A stretch of DNA of 64,000 bases from Sipunculus nudus (lineage: Eukaryota > Annelida > Sipuncula > Golfingiida > Sipunculidae). Position numbers and translations under genes: made by a program. The stretch spans positions 18,335,101-18,399,100 of the forward strand of contig CM049319.1 in NCBI GenBank assembly GCA_026874595.1. The letters run 5' to 3'. A model generated the notes under the pieces. That model worked only from the letters and a program-made list of their open reading frames with translations, did not search any database and had not been told where the DNA came from. This document shows, piece by piece, positions 12,999 through 25,922 of this stretch (positions are counted from its first letter, which is position 1; each line of letters starts with the position of its first letter).

Positions 12999-14839
12999 TA
13001 TGTATCGGTAAATGATGAGGAAAGCTTACTTATGAAAGAGCACAAGCTGGGGTTACAAAGGACATATCAAAGGGTGAGATCTAAATTCCTCCGAGGGGAA
13101 GCTGTGATCTGGTCAAGAATGTGCTTTATCTGAATATACTCCTCTCTACTGAACATACTCTCCCCACTACACAAACACTGTGGCCAGGTCACTTATCACT
13201 CATAACCATTAACAGGACCTTACTCTAGTGACCCCTGGCTGGTGGTTATCTCCCTCAGTATCAGCAGCCATCATCACCAGTAGTGATGCTCCCTGGTCAC
13301 AGCAGCATCCCAATCATCTGGTCAGACTCCACATCTCTGTCCTCATCTCCATCTTCATGCTTCCTCCTCTACAAGATAACACAAACAAATTTTATCCATT
13401 GTTACTTTTCAAGTCACAGATCATAATCACCTAACACAAAAAGGTCATTGCCATACATACTGATTGCAATTTCATAACTATTATAACAAAGAATATGTTG
13501 GAAAGATAGCTAAACCTCTGCCAAGTTTGATTGTAAAAACTGTTCCTTTTTTTTCTAAAATAATAATTCTGAAATTTAGCAAACTTAGTAGTTATATAAG
13601 TGATAAAAAAATGAAGAAAAAGTAACCTAAGATAAACATCAAATATTATGTGTATCACCATAAGGATTATATACAAGACTCTGGTGTACAGTTCCAAGAA
13701 GGTAAAATTTTCTCATAATTCAACTTTCTATTTTTGCTGTAACTGAGCCATATATAATCTGCACAATTTATGTTATTTTCCAACAAATTTCCTTTCATAT
13801 AGCAATGACTTTTATCAATTAAGTGACCATTATTTCATGAAAACAACTTTACGCTCAATGTTTTTTCTGCTCTCTTCTTTTAACAGAAATCTATGTCATC
13901 CTACTTTTGTGATTTGACACAATGAGGCATGGAGTATCATTTTATTTATGGATATGAATATTTTTTTATTTATTTTTATTAATATTAATTTAGGACATGA
14001 AGAATTTTGACTGTAAATATTTTTTTTATAAGTTTAAACACCAATCATAAATGCATCTTAAATTACACCTCAAGACATTGGATTTATTACTGTAAAATTT
14101 CCTGAGATTCTTTGAAATACCAATATATTTTGGATGTGGTTGTACTTAAAATAAAAGGTCCACTTATAAATGAGCAACAACTATTACTGTTCATAAACTA
14201 CTACCTGAATTCAGTGTATATAAGAAAAATAACTGGCTGAAAAGAATGCCAATCAGTGATATATTGGAATAAAATATTAATTTCCGTAATTCTGCGAGTC
14301 ACTGAAATTGTCCACAAGGAACACATGCTGTTGACTATGAGACATCTGTCAATGTTAATAATATGTCACACACTCACAGTGAAAGGTCACTGAGCTGACC
14401 TAGCCAATTACACAGTCATTGGTCATCAGTGGTCTATTGTTAGCTGGCCATCTGGCCATCTGCATGAAACAATAGTCAAGGGCAAAACCATCAGATAAGC
14501 CAATCACCATGGTAATGCCTGCCATTCTGCATCCCATGGGGTTCAAAATGATCTAGGGAATGGATGGATAAGTTCACATACAGCAGTCCACTGAGGATAT
14601 ATGATCCTAAATGAGTTAAATAAGTTAATTACAATGACTAGAGGAGAACTTGGTATAGAGCAAGTACTTCCACCATGGCCCATCATTCAAACAGGAAGAG
14701 AAACAAATTTTTAATAAAAGACCATAAGATCCCTGAGATGATAAGACAATGATACCACATTAAAATGGAATACATGGCACACAACTCCACCAAAGCTGAA
14801 CATTCAGACTAATGAAAAAAAAAGACAGAAACATGCTAA
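12999..14839. other. No gene seen
   Basis: AT-rich with short frames only. The plus-strand frame at 13228-13434 and the minus-strand frame at 13431-13697 have no recognisable motif. Confidence 0.45.
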
Positions 14840-14930
14840 ACAGGCATTGTCCTGAAATTTGAACCTAGATCTCTGACTTAGTGAGCCACAAGTATTGCCA
14901 CTGGACCTACCACTGAGCTGTCTGAAAAAA
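14840..14930 (-). mobile_element. tRNA-derived SINE head
   Basis: The best pol III promoter pair in the window: on the minus strand AGCTCAGTGGTAGG (A box) at about 14907-14921 and GGTTCAAATTT (B box) at 14856-14865, about 42 bp apart. The intervening arms do not form a clean cloverleaf, which favours a SINE head over a working tRNA gene. Confidence 0.6.
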
Positions 14931-15269
14931 AAACCCCTTTATTTAATGAGATTTGATGTAAGGAAAACAAGTTATCATGAAGCCAAAACATTGGATCAAG
15001 GGGAGGAATTAAACCATTATTTTAATTATTTATAAAATTCCACGCTTTTTTCCATGCTACTACCAACAATCAAAGAATAAAGCTTTACAAAAGTATGGTC
15101 ACATGCTGTTTCATTTACCCTAATGACAAACAAACTCACACATAGACCTATGTATTATATTCACCTCAGAAGCTACAATGTATCATTCTCACAACGATAG
15201 AGTATTATACAATTTTTCAGTTAAATTTCAAAACAAAAACATGCTTTATTTGATCAATTTAACTGGGTC

Positions 15270-15595
15270 CTGCTGTAATTGGCTGGTGCTGAGGGTGATG
15301 TTACATAAAAATTTTAGAAATAACTTAAATTCAGCAATACATGCTGTTTTTATTCTTCCCTGTAACTCTGGGACTGAGAGTGCCAGAAATACTAAGCTTT
15401 TTATGAGATCTAGAATTTTTAGTCACAGGGGATATCTCGTGGCTGACATCAGTGCCCAGTTGACAGTTATCATAGATGTGCCAATAGCTTCATAACAAAT
15501 CACACAACTTCATGGTTTTTGGTGGAAAAATATATAAAAAGATGTTTTTCTTCAAGGAATTAGGTTAAGTTTATGCAAAATATATTTTTTTTATA
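15270..15595 (+). repeat. Dispersed repeat, copy 1 (partner at 27215-27615)
   Basis: Shared blocks in the same order: ATTGGCTGGTGC, AATAACTTAAATNNAGCAATACATG, TTCTTCCC, GGGACTGA, ATACTAAGCTTTT, GACAGT..TCATAGATGT, AACAAATCACACAAC, TCATGGTTTTT and TTTTTCTTC.AGGAATT. The 105-codon frame at 15178-15495 runs through it, but the partner copy is not open in that frame, so I treat it as non-coding. Confidence 0.7.
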
Positions 15596-15919
15596 GGCCA
15601 GTGTATTGTATAATAATTTAACAAGACTTGGAATATGTTTGATTGACCTAAAACAGAGAAAGGGTGGTGAGGGGTATGGACAACTGATGGGGGTATCTTG
15701 ACAAGTACAAGTCTGCCTGTATAACTTATGATCAGTTTATTCATCCACAGAATGTAAACTAAGTGGCTACACAGGCTGTATATCACTTGGTGTTCAGTTT
15801 CCCCTGCTACTACACACATGGGTGGTGACAGGTATACATTTACTGGCACATACATACATCACAGCATGTGACACATGTATACACAGGAGACACCATGGTG
15901 AAGGAGTCAACCAGTCCCT

Positions 15920-16191
15920 TTTTGCTCTGCCAGGAGGGTATCCTTTCATCCCCGTTTTATGTTTGAATGATTGTGTTTATTCGCAATATAACTTACAAAA
16001 TCATGAATGGAATTTCATGACATTTTAAGGCAATTTGATTTTGGTGTGGATCCGGCTTATGAGCTGGATTCAGGAACTTCATCAAGGAATATTCACAAAT
16101 GTACAGTCACTTATGCACGAACCTGGGAGCGTCACACAATAGGGACCAACACATGGCGGAGGCTTGCAATCATTAGAATGCAGATTTCTAG
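15920..16191 (+). mobile_element. MITE family C, copy 1
   Basis: It begins with a degenerate GCTCTGCCAGGAGGGTAT and ends ATGGCGGAGGCTTGCAAT...AGATTTCTAG. Other copies at 34470 and 36650 begin GCCTCCACC/GCCTCCGCTAGGAGGG. The inverted ends are GCCTCCGC / GCGGAGGC. Shared interior includes AATCATGAATGGAATTTCA, TGGTGTGGATC and CACTTATGCACGAA. Confidence 0.6.
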
Positions 16192-19100
16192 TTTCCAATA
16201 CATAAAGATATAAGCAGTTAAGGAATTGGTTGTAAAATCATCTTCAGTGATTGAGCAAAAATAACGACTGATGATAGATTATCAATTGATCATTTTATCA
16301 ATTTATGTACCTTCCATATTTCCATAAAATATGCAAATTAGTAAGTATAGACCCAATATATCAGACTCACTAGATCAAGTTTTCACAGTAAACATAAGCA
16401 TCTTGAGGAGTCACCCGGGTTTGTATGTTATCAACAGTTGACAGATGATCCATTTTTAAAGGGGCAAAAGTAAGAAAATGCAGGTGTGCTGTCACACTGG
16501 AAGGTCCATGTAATGGCCAGGTTGTTGACTTGTCCACTTCTCAAAGTTCATTTTTAATGTTGTTTGTTACTGGTATTCTTTTTTTGATAATAGACTTATT
16601 AGCATGTGCATGCATAATGGTTTGTAATGGATTATACAAAATTATACCCAAACAAATTTAACTTATTATAAAAGAAAACAAAAAAATCATTGATTTCATC
16701 ATTAATTAATTGGCACAACACTAACAGATATGGATACAGCTAAAATTGTTTTGTATGTTTTGGAACTAGAGTGATCACATCAACATGTATCTGACACAGA
16801 TTATAGTAGATATGGATGCAATCACTTTAGTTTTATCCTTGGAACTTATAATCCTGCCAAAGTGCACAAGTGAGATGTTTTATAAAATTCATTTTCAGAT
16901 CCATATTTTAGTCTAATATTTCAGGTACTCTCGGTGACTAGGGACTGTTATTAATTATTATTACCAGGTTCAAGTGCTTTAAGTAGAAAAGTCACTTAGG
17001 TGAATCAGACCAATCTATACAATTATTATTGCAGGTGGCCATCTGTAATTAAAATGATGCCTCTCAACAGAGCAAGTACCTTGGAGAAATTTAAGTTCTT
17101 GTCATCAGCAGGACACTTAAAAATCAGGCTCGTTATTATTTATTACAATAACTGAATTGGCAATTAGTGCCCTCTAGGATGCAAGGTTGGAATTATTTTA
17201 ATGTTGTTAAGTCACTTCATGGATCATATATCTGTTTGTTACAGTATCATCTTTCCATCCACCATTTTAATCCATGTTTCTTTATCCTGTTTCTTTATTA
17301 CAATTTTAAGAATTTTTTAATTAATTTTTAATTGATTTCAGTTGTAAAGGGATCTTAAATTCATTTATTTATTAGTGCATTGATTACCACACAGGAATTT
17401 TAAAGTTATTCTAAATTTATTTTTTAATAGTTAAGGGATCTTAAATTCATTGAATTTTAAATTGTTAAGGGATTTTAAATTAATTTATTGGTTATTGTAT
17501 TTCATTTTAATTTTTCAAACTGACCATTGCATATAATCATGATACTCTGTCAAGTATATCAATGTGTGTAATGTGAACCTAATGTGCAGAGGCTTATACT
17601 TAAATACATATTAATTTTAAAAATAATTTCATGCATTACTGCATTAACATCTGATGCAAGATAAAAGTCGACTTTCCTAGTTAAGGAACTGTGTTTGGTA
17701 AATAAGGTATGTTGTTCATCTGCCCTTGAATATAAGCATGAGATTAAAAAAATATGGTAATGACTGTAAATACAAGTTAATATTATATATCTTTAAATAG
17801 TTGTAATAACTAGTTGTAAAATCTGCGTTTAATAAATAACTTTATATTTACAAAAATTAATATAAAGTTTATAGATAAAATGCTTACACAAAGGAACACA
17901 TTTTTTATAATTAATATTTATCACACAGAAAAATGATACATAAACAAGAGCACCGCAAACGTGCATAATACGCTCATCTTATTTCTTGAAACCTCATTAA
18001 ATATGCATGCATTTTGCCAGAATCTAATTCAGGTGAGAAGCTGTATTTGTTAAATTTATCATGAATTTCATGAATATCCATCAGAATATTGGTAAGTCAT
18101 CATGGTGCCACTAAAGTCTGGTAAACTTTGACCTCATGAAATGTTTTCTACTACTGGTAAACTGTGGCTATCTAAGAATGGTTATTCAAATAGATATACA
18201 AGTCATTTATCACATAAAATATAAGTACTTTCCTGATATTCTAATGCTGGTGATTGATATTAACAATCTCCCAAGACTTTGCTTTATACTTTATTGATGA
18301 TTCGTTAAAAAAACTTGGGTCTATAATCAACATCTAACATTTTGTTGAAATTTAGCAATGAATGATATATATCCCATCTGAACAAATTACTAATACCCCT
18401 GAGTTATTATGATTTTTAATATGTATTTACATATCATTCCCCTTGCAGTAATTACCTGCAAAAACCAATATTTTTATTCAGCTAATTTGCTCTAATGGGA
18501 TAACCTACATAAAGAGTAAATGATTTATGATTTAACATTTACAAACAAATTCTGCATGCAGCTCCAAAGATTATGAATTAAGTGCTGCCATCTATTGTAA
18601 TATTTGTATACTACTTTTTCATACCTTAGCAAATTTTATACACACTGTATTATGTTTTATTTATTTTTTTTTTTTCATGATCACATTATGGAGTCCATCA
18701 CTGAGACACAGGCACAAGGTGACCAAACATGACTAAATGTAGAAGATAATAAAGGCAACTGCATTTCTAATGATGATGTTCTATTCAAATTAATTTTCTT
18801 TAAGATTTTCAGACTTGATATTTGAATATTTGAATAACAAGGCTATATGAATTTCAACAAACACTTGGAAACAGAAGCTACCATTTCTATGTATATACAA
18901 ATGTGTTTCATATTTTTTGGAAGATTTGTATATTTCAAAGAACCATGTGTGTAGCCTAAAACATACTTTATAAATAAGGAAACTAATTAATTTATTAATT
19001 TTGCCATGATGTATTATTTCATTATATGAACTATATCCATAGTTTATTTGCAAAATATACCTTTGTTTTTTTCCACAATGTACAATGCTTTATCTACACC

Positions 19101-19459
19101 AATATTTGATGCACTTTCTGTTTGGCCCTGATTTTCTAGGTTTGGCCTCAAGAGGACTGGGGAAAATGTCATACCAATCAACACAAGCTACACAAGTGAT
19201 TAATCAAATTTATTACAGGATATAATGTTGATGCAGGGCAATATCCCATATTCTGAGATGTAGAAAATAGTCATGTGCTGACATCTGGTGTTGAATATGA
19301 AAACTAAGCTATCACAATTGCTCTGAAGGTTTTAGTTAAGGAGTGTTTCCATGAGTGCATATATGAGTACATGCGTGAATATCTAGCTTTGTAAATGTGG
19401 TGTTTCTGTGTGTCCTTCAGTGTAAATGCACATGCGCATATAAATGAGTGAAACTGGCC
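16192..19459. other. No gene seen; AT-rich with diverged short repeats
   Basis: Between about 17280 and 17500 the motif (G/T)TTAAGGGATCTTAAATTCATT recurs three times with drift (near 17345, 17432 and 17463). Elsewhere I see no long frame or promoter box pair. Confidence 0.45.
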
Positions 19460-19700
19460 ACATGAATGATTTTCACATACTGGGTCGGCATAAACTCAGG
19501 GATATGATATGATATGGGGTAAAATGATGTTGCTCCACGTTCTTTTTCAAGAAGACCTGCTCAATCCACTCTACCAAAATATATATATACTGTAGTGTAC
19601 CAATATTTATCTAGGTCTCCCAGTTCACTCTTATACATGCACATAGAAAAACACCTTTTTTTGCACATATATACACATATACACATTTTTGCTCACATAG
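19460..19700 (+). repeat. Dispersed repeat, copy 1 (partner at 35560-35712)
   Basis: Common blocks in order: ATAAACTCAGGGAT, GGGGTAAAATG, TGTTG, GACCTGCTCAATCCACT versus CACCTGCTAGATCCACT, then CCAGTTCAC. The identity is moderate, so the family is old. Confidence 0.6.
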
Positions 19701-20167
19701 ACACACAGCTTAAGGCAAACATTTTAAACAAGGAATAAGAACTGCTGTAACCAAACCTGAGGCCTGACATAAAGTTTACCTGCTTGCAAATTTAAAAACT
19801 ATTCCTTTCTTTGTCTCAAAAGGTGTATTTGTGTTTATTTCCTTAGCCAATGAAGGTGGCAAGGGATTACCTCCAGTTTGTACCTTCAGTCAAGGGATAT
19901 TAGAGGACTTACTAGGACTTTCAGGTATCTTATCAGTGATTTTTAAGACCTAAGTTACATGGAAATATTGCCAGATTTAATGACTTATAATTGATATAAA
20001 TATTATCAACACATACTACAGGGCTGTGACAAATGTCTGAGCTCTCACGAGTTTGTAATTTATACATGAAATCTGAGCACAAATAACTGCTTACTGCAAT
20101 AATGCCGATTCAAGACTCTTTTGAGAAACCTTAATTAAGCATTGAATACAGGAAAGAATAAATAAAA

Positions 20168-21357
20168 ACTAGATGTGTCGGAACGACACAAATGCCCCCG
20201 CCTGGAGCAAATTAGAAATATTTGTTAAATTTTGTAAAATTGTTTAAGTTCAGGAGGAGTAGTAGGTCAACAAGGGCAAAATGCAAACTCAATCTGTAAT
20301 GGGTCAATATCAAGCAACACACCAAAAATCAGGCCAGTATCTGCAGGCATGGCGAAAAAAAGTCCATACATGTGCACTTGTCATGAAAATTTACATTTTT
20401 CATGAAATTTTCTATGTTAGGGCACCGTCAAACAGTCAAAAGTTGATCAACTGGGGCAAAACGCGAACTCGATCTGTAACTGGTCATTATCTGCCCACAC
20501 ACCAAAATTCAGGCCTTTATCTGCAGGCATTGCAAAAAAAAGTCTGTACATGTGCATTTTTCATGAAATTTTCTATTTTACATGAAATTTTCTATGTTCA
20601 GGAGCCGTGAAACGGTCAAAAGTAGGTCAACTTGGACGAAACGTGAACTCAATCTGTAACTAATCATTATCTGCCAACACAACAAAAAATCAGGCTAATA
20701 TCTGCAGGCATTGTGAAAAAAAGTCCTTAAACTTGCACTTGTCATGAAAATTTCTATTTTTCATGAAATTTCTATGTTCAGGAGCTGTAAAACAGTCAAA
20801 AGTAAGTCAACTTGGACAAAATGTGCACTTGATCTGTAACTAGTCATTATCTGCCCACACACCATAAATCAGGCCAATATCTGCAGGCATTGCAAAAAAA
20901 GCCCTTACATGTGTTTTTGTCATGAAAATTTATATTTTTCATGAAATTTTCTATGTTCAAGAGCCGTTAAATGGTCAAAAGTAGGTCAGCTTGGAAAAAA
21001 CACGAACTCGATCTGGAACTAGTCATTATCGGCCCATACACCATAAATCAGGCCAATATCTGCAGGCATTGCGAAAAAAAAGTCCATACACATGCACTTG
21101 TCATGAAAATTTATGTTTTTCATGAAATTTTCTATGTTCAGGAGCCGTAAAACGGTCAAAAATAGGTCAACTTGGACCAAACAGGAACTCGATCTGCAAC
21201 TGGTCATTATCTGCCCACACACCAAAAATCAGGCCAATATCTGCAGGCATTGCGCAAAAAAATCGGTACAACTGTTTGATTTCGGAATGACAGAAGGATG
21301 GAATGATGGACATGGGTAAAACTATATGCCCTGGCCACTTTGTGGCGGGGGCATAAA
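20168..21357 (+). mobile_element. Helentron-like (HINE) element, family 1, copy 1
   Basis: The 5' end has the perfect palindrome GTGTCG-GAA-CGACAC (20175-20189), then ATGCCCCCGCC. At the 3' end GGCGGGGGCAT (21345-21354) inverts that motif, and it also forms a hairpin with GCCCTGGCCAC (21328-21352). Between them are six tandem units of 180 bp and a degenerate GGAATGA/GGATGGA microsatellite (21285-21311). The flanks are A/T runs, consistent with insertion in a T tract. The layout agrees with known Helentron-derived HINEs. No Rep/helicase frame is present, so it would depend on an autonomous element elsewhere. A copy with a better 3' hairpin lies at 56484-57845. Confidence 0.75.
20323..21262. 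repeat. 180-bp tandem array inside HINE copy 1
   Basis: CTGCAGG(C/T)A recurs at 20341, 20521, 20702, 20881, 21060 and 21241, spacings 179-181 bp. Each unit contains ATGAAAATTT.TATTTTTCATGAAATTTTCTATGTT, GGTCAAAAGTAGGTCAAC and a CTCGATCTGTAACTGGTCA block. The frames at 20281-20610 and 21019-21319 are translations of this array. Confidence 0.9.
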
Positions 21358-23440
21358 AATACCTGACTTTAATGAACCTGATCTAAAATTCTGTAATCTG
21401 CTGTGTCCTCAGTGATACAGGATAAAAGTTGGTAGTCCCTGACTTCCAGTCTGGTGTCTGGATGTCCAGGACATCGGGAACGCAAGGGCTACTTGTCAAA
21501 ATATTTTTCCAGCAATGAAATGGAAAAGAAGCATGCGTGTCCTTGATAAACTGTGCTAAACTGTACATCTGTCATACCCTGTTGCAGAAAATCAGAAGCT
21601 CTTACTTTTCCACCCCAGTATTGGAACTCACCCCTTCCAGCTTGATAACCTGGCTGTTACAGGACTGTCCTCTTTTATAATTAGTGTATCGACATCCTGT
21701 ATCATAAATTTGGTTGAACTGTATCACAAGCTGCCTGCCCATACACAGCCTTAATGTTTTACATTCTGGCATTGCAGAAATGCAAAAAGCTAAAAGACAT
21801 TTAAGTTCACATTTTACTTTGTCCATTAAAGGAATTATGTGGTTGGATTATAAAGCTCTGTTTGGTCCATTACCGATTGGAAACCTCATTTTGGCAAGTC
21901 AGGACTTCCATGTGGTGATATCTGCCACCAATCAGCCTAACTATAACCCAAAGAAGCTTGCATAAACAATGGAATGAGGATGGCAACATTTCATTGTATG
22001 TAAGACCTTTTAAGCATACAGTTAATTTGTAGATTACTCTGTCTTAATGTCAAAATTGACAGTGCAGGCCATATATCCATGACATTTAAGGACCCAAGGG
22101 TAAAAACCATAAAATTCATCGTCTTTCAAGGCCTTAAATATTATGTTTTAAATTCTACAACTATCAAGGTTTCAAAGGACCCTGAAAATCCTGGGTTATG
22201 TAATTGGCAAGCTTTGTGTGTGTGTGTATATATCTGAATGTTCTTCAGGAATTAAAATACAGATTCAGAAAACTAAAATACATATATCCTGATCCTACTA
22301 AATTCATAAACTTTTTGCCTTCTGTCTTGATTCTTTTACTGTACAACTAAAAATATATAGCAATCCATCCCAAAAATTTTATTACCTCTTCTTAAGCCTA
22401 TGTGATCTCATTACTTGCACAAATTTTTATTAAAATCAATTGATAATTTTTTAAGATATTTTGTGGACAAGAGGCCTTGAGGCACCATTGAATTTTCAAT
22501 AGTGGTTGCGAGGAACTGACTCTGTCATGGTGATGACAATGTCATTATTGAAGTTGATTAAAAAACAATGGTCATGATGATGATGATGATGATGTTGTGT
22601 ATGATATTTTGACAGCTTATCTTGGTTGTGACAAAGGGTTCCTAGCACAGTAGCTTGTTTGCCAGTAGCTAGTTTGCCCCCCCCCCCCCCATCCCCCTGT
22701 ACAAAGGGACAGCTACTACACTCCTGAACATTGTCAATTCTTTGAATATCACAAAACTCCCAACCTCTGATTTTTATGCAGCATTTGTGAAACTGAAGGA
22801 TGTGCAGTAAGCAATCTAATATAACCAACCTTGTCCTGTACCATGACTGAGAATGGCCTCCGCCATCTAAGTCATGGGCGTTACACAAGGCAAATTATCT
22901 ACTGTACAACCATCACCAGGGTCACATATAATGACAGGATGAATATTTGATTTATGCACCATAAAGATTATATAACTTATGCAATGGAATCCTCAGATGA
23001 TATATGATATTATTGTAGTCATGGGACCTGGTGCTGAATTGCATACAATTGCAAGTATTTATGTCACTTCAGTCTTGGCCAGGACTAATGTTGAGGCTGC
23101 TCACTGACGTCTTAATATGACACAGTATTCATAATTTCCTGCTGTAATACCAGCAAAGTCAAACATATATTACTTCTCTGTAGAATACAGCCGGGATCTG
23201 ACAGGTACGCTGTAGTAAATGCTATCATAATGAACATACAACTTGTCCTAACATCCAGTCTGGTCCCTGTGTGATAAAAATGTAGTTAGTGCTTTATGGA
23301 ATAAATTAAAAGACAAGGGGAAAATGAAGATAGAGAAACAATTTAAAACATCCAGTGTCAAGAAACCTTCCTTGATTATGCACATGCGAACCCCTCATAC
23401 AACTTGGTACAAACAAGGGGACAAGGGCACTCGAGATCTG
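21358..23440. other. No gene seen; poly-C and ATC tracts
   Basis: A C14 tract at 22677-22690 and a (GAT)n tract at about 22575-22595 give the His- and Gly-rich minus-strand frame at 22496-22888 (130 codons), which I reject as a gene. Frames at 21602-21826 and 21714-21965 overlap on opposite strands and have no motif. Confidence 0.5.
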
Positions 23441-25063
23441 CTCTTGTGCAGGGTTGGCAAGTTTTAGGCAGGAAGGTTTTAACCATAGGTTTTAACCTGG
23501 TTAAAACTGCCCCGCCTAAAACAGGTTTTGGGCAGGTTTTAGGCACCAAAAGTGCCTAAAACCTATATTTGTTTAAATTTTTGACTTAAAGATCTATAAA
23601 ACTACCAAACTGGCTGGGGTGATGCAGTCACAAGGCTTTGCTGGGCTTCTGGAAGGTTTCAGGTATTACAAGTAATGCATGATTTCCCGTTGGCTGGCAT
23701 CATGCAGTCTTCAAAGAGCCTGTATAGGTTTCTTGAGCATGAGACCATGTTTGTGTGGCACATAGTTTCATTTGCCAATGTAAAGTTATTATCAGGACCC
23801 TTTGGGTTTCTTATGAGTGCCCTGCTACCTGGAATTATGTAACAGAGCCTCCAATATACCTCTTGTAACTTAGTGTTAGGTAGGGTATCAGAGGGGGGGA
23901 GGGCATGCTTGATTAGACAGGTTAATTACTATTTATCAGGGTGATGGGGTAATAAGACCCAATGGTCAAGTCCTACTAGGCTACTACTGTGTACTAGTAG
24001 ATGTTCACGTGAACTTTCATACATGACAAGGATGATGCCATGAAAGCCATTGCCCTGAAAACTGTTCTTGAGTCAAACATTTTACAGAGTATTGTAGTCA
24101 GGGCCCCTGACAATGACATGTGGGTTTCTCAGGCCTTTAGGTTGAACATGGCCCAAAAATGATAATGAATATTCTGTAGTTTGCAACATATTCACTGCAA
24201 TATATTTTAGCATTTTTCAGTTTTATACAAATTATAGTGTTTCATGAGGGTTCATTTTCACAATCTTATCATACAGTTAACAGAGCATTTCCATCATTAT
24301 ATAGACAATAAATATGTGCACAAAATCTAAAAATTTGACAATGGATGACCTAGCTAAGGAAATAAACAATTAGTGGAAATTCTTGTTCATTATCAGATAA
24401 TGTAAAAGATATTAATCATATTATCATATTTTAGTTTATGGCTAGCATAAAAGATTTTTATTTTTATAAAATCAATCTTTTGCTTTTTGCCATTTGAAGC
24501 TACAGGCATTCAAAACATACATGTTATGTTAGTGAGACTACAGTATAAAGGACTATTCATCAGTGTAAATGGAACAACTTTTTTGAATTGGGGAAAAACT
24601 TCTTTAGCATATATCACAAAATGTAATCCCTTATGATCAAAAAGCCAATCAAAGAATCTGATTATAAGCTCACAGTTTTAGCATTCATTTATAAATTGGC
24701 AGTAATGGAGGTGGGAGACCTTAGAACATGATTTTGGTATACAAGCTAAAACTGTCATTTGGAAAACCTGAAGTATTGTTGTATTCATTTGTTGCTTTTG
24801 TTTGTATCATGGTTTATTTTTTTTAGTTTGAATAAAATGTTCCTCACTTTTAATTTGTTGAGCATATTTCTGTAATGCATTTAGCTGTGTAACAATAAAC
24901 ATGGTTAAACTGCAAGTCATAGGTGAGGGTAATAAAGGTTTTAGGCAGTTAAAGGCAGTTTTAGGCAGGTTATAACCTATTTTAGGCAGTTAAAGGCAGG
25001 TTTTAGGCTCTGCCCTGCCGAAAACAGGTTTTGGGCAGCCTAAAACCCAACCCTGCTCTTGTG
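23441..25063. mobile_element. Non-autonomous hAT-like element with 8-bp TSD
   Basis: CTCTTGTG at 23441-23448 is repeated exactly at 25056-25063. Between them the element (23449-25055, 1607 bp) begins CAGGGTTGGCAAGTTTTAGG and ends CCTAAAACCCAACCCTG, so the terminal inverted repeat is CAGGGTTGG plus a TTTTAGG block. Both ends carry many subterminal copies of TTTTAGGCAGG in both orientations (23460-23570 and 24930-25045). An 8-bp duplication with CAG-type ends and dense subterminal repeats is typical of hAT elements. No transposase frame remains inside, so the copy is non-autonomous or decayed. Confidence 0.85.
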
Positions 25064-25249
25064 TAACATGGGAGTTTTCACGACGTTTCAAGTATACACT
25101 CAAGCATACATGTATATAGCATGTGTCATGATATAAAAAAAATTGGGACATTTGAGCATATTTTTTGCAATAAATCTTATTTTCCAGTCATTCAGTTTTA
25201 AGTGTGTCTGAAGATCTTTTGGTCCCTTAGTCCTGACCAAGACTAAAGT

Positions 25250-25251
<2 letters not shown>

Positions 25252-25307
<56 letters not shown>
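25252..25307. repeat. (TA)n microsatellite
   Basis: About 56 bp of uninterrupted TA. Confidence 0.97.
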
Positions 25308-25312
<5 letters not shown>

Positions 25313-25807
25313 CAACGTCAGGTCCAATGACTATGCTTCCCTCTTCCAGGAATTTGAATGACTGAAAGGAATTTCAACCTGTGACCACAACAATGGCTGA
25401 CCAACCAACAACTACACTAATATAAATTAGTTCCCATCATCAGCCCAAAAGTCACACCCTGGCATCAAAATACTGTTTATGCCATCAGCCCACCATGAAA
25501 TATCCCAGTGTACCGTAACTGGTGGGCCAATCAGCCCCTCAAGTGTGGCAGTGCAGAGGTATGCGCTCTGTGAGTGCTTTCTTACTTCTAAGTTTGAGAA
25601 ATTACAAGTTGACAAGGGCTGCGCATCCTGCACTGCAGTACTTTACAAGTGGACCATAGCAAAAGGGACAAAAAAAAACTTCCACTAAAACTCTGCTCAC
25701 CACTGGTTGTCTCTTGTACATGATGAAAAACATGGACATTGAAAGTTAGATTCTGAACCCAGGCCCAGAACGTGGGATCCCGTGACGTATTTCCCTTCTT
25801 CACACAG
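25308..25807. other. No gene seen
   Basis: Overlapping frames of about 70 codons on opposite strands at 25427-25803 show no motif. They match each other's antisense and are probably chance. Confidence 0.45.
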
Positions 25808-25922
25808 GGTTTTGATTAGACTGGTACCCTGCTCTATTAAGGCCCCCAAGCCAAGCATAGATCTATGATTGGCCTAGAGCAGCGGTGCCATAATAGAGCG
25901 GGGTACCAGTCTAGGTTTTGAT
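25808..25922. mobile_element. Hairpin MITE with 9-bp target duplication
   Basis: GGTTTTGAT at 25808-25816 is repeated exactly at 25914-25922. The 97 bp between them form a near-perfect inverted repeat: TAGACTGGTACCCTGCTC at the left and its reverse complement with one mismatch at the right, extending through CTATTA. The 9-bp duplication fits a Mutator-like transposase, but size and duplication alone do not prove the superfamily. A stretch at about 57943-57961 (GAGCGGGTTACCAGTCTA) matches one end. Confidence 0.85.

Noticed and set aside
14840-14930. Functional tRNA gene
   Set aside because: A and B boxes are good but the acceptor and anticodon arms do not pair convincingly, so a SINE head is more likely.
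20281-21319. Frames inside the 180-bp arrays, and the possibility of a CRISPR-like array
   Set aside because: Units are 180 bp and diverge along their whole length; there are no short exact repeats with unique spacers, and the genome is eukaryotic.
22496-22888. 130-codon minus-strand frame with His and Gly runs
   Set aside because: The runs come from (GAT)n and poly-C tracts and there is no family motif.
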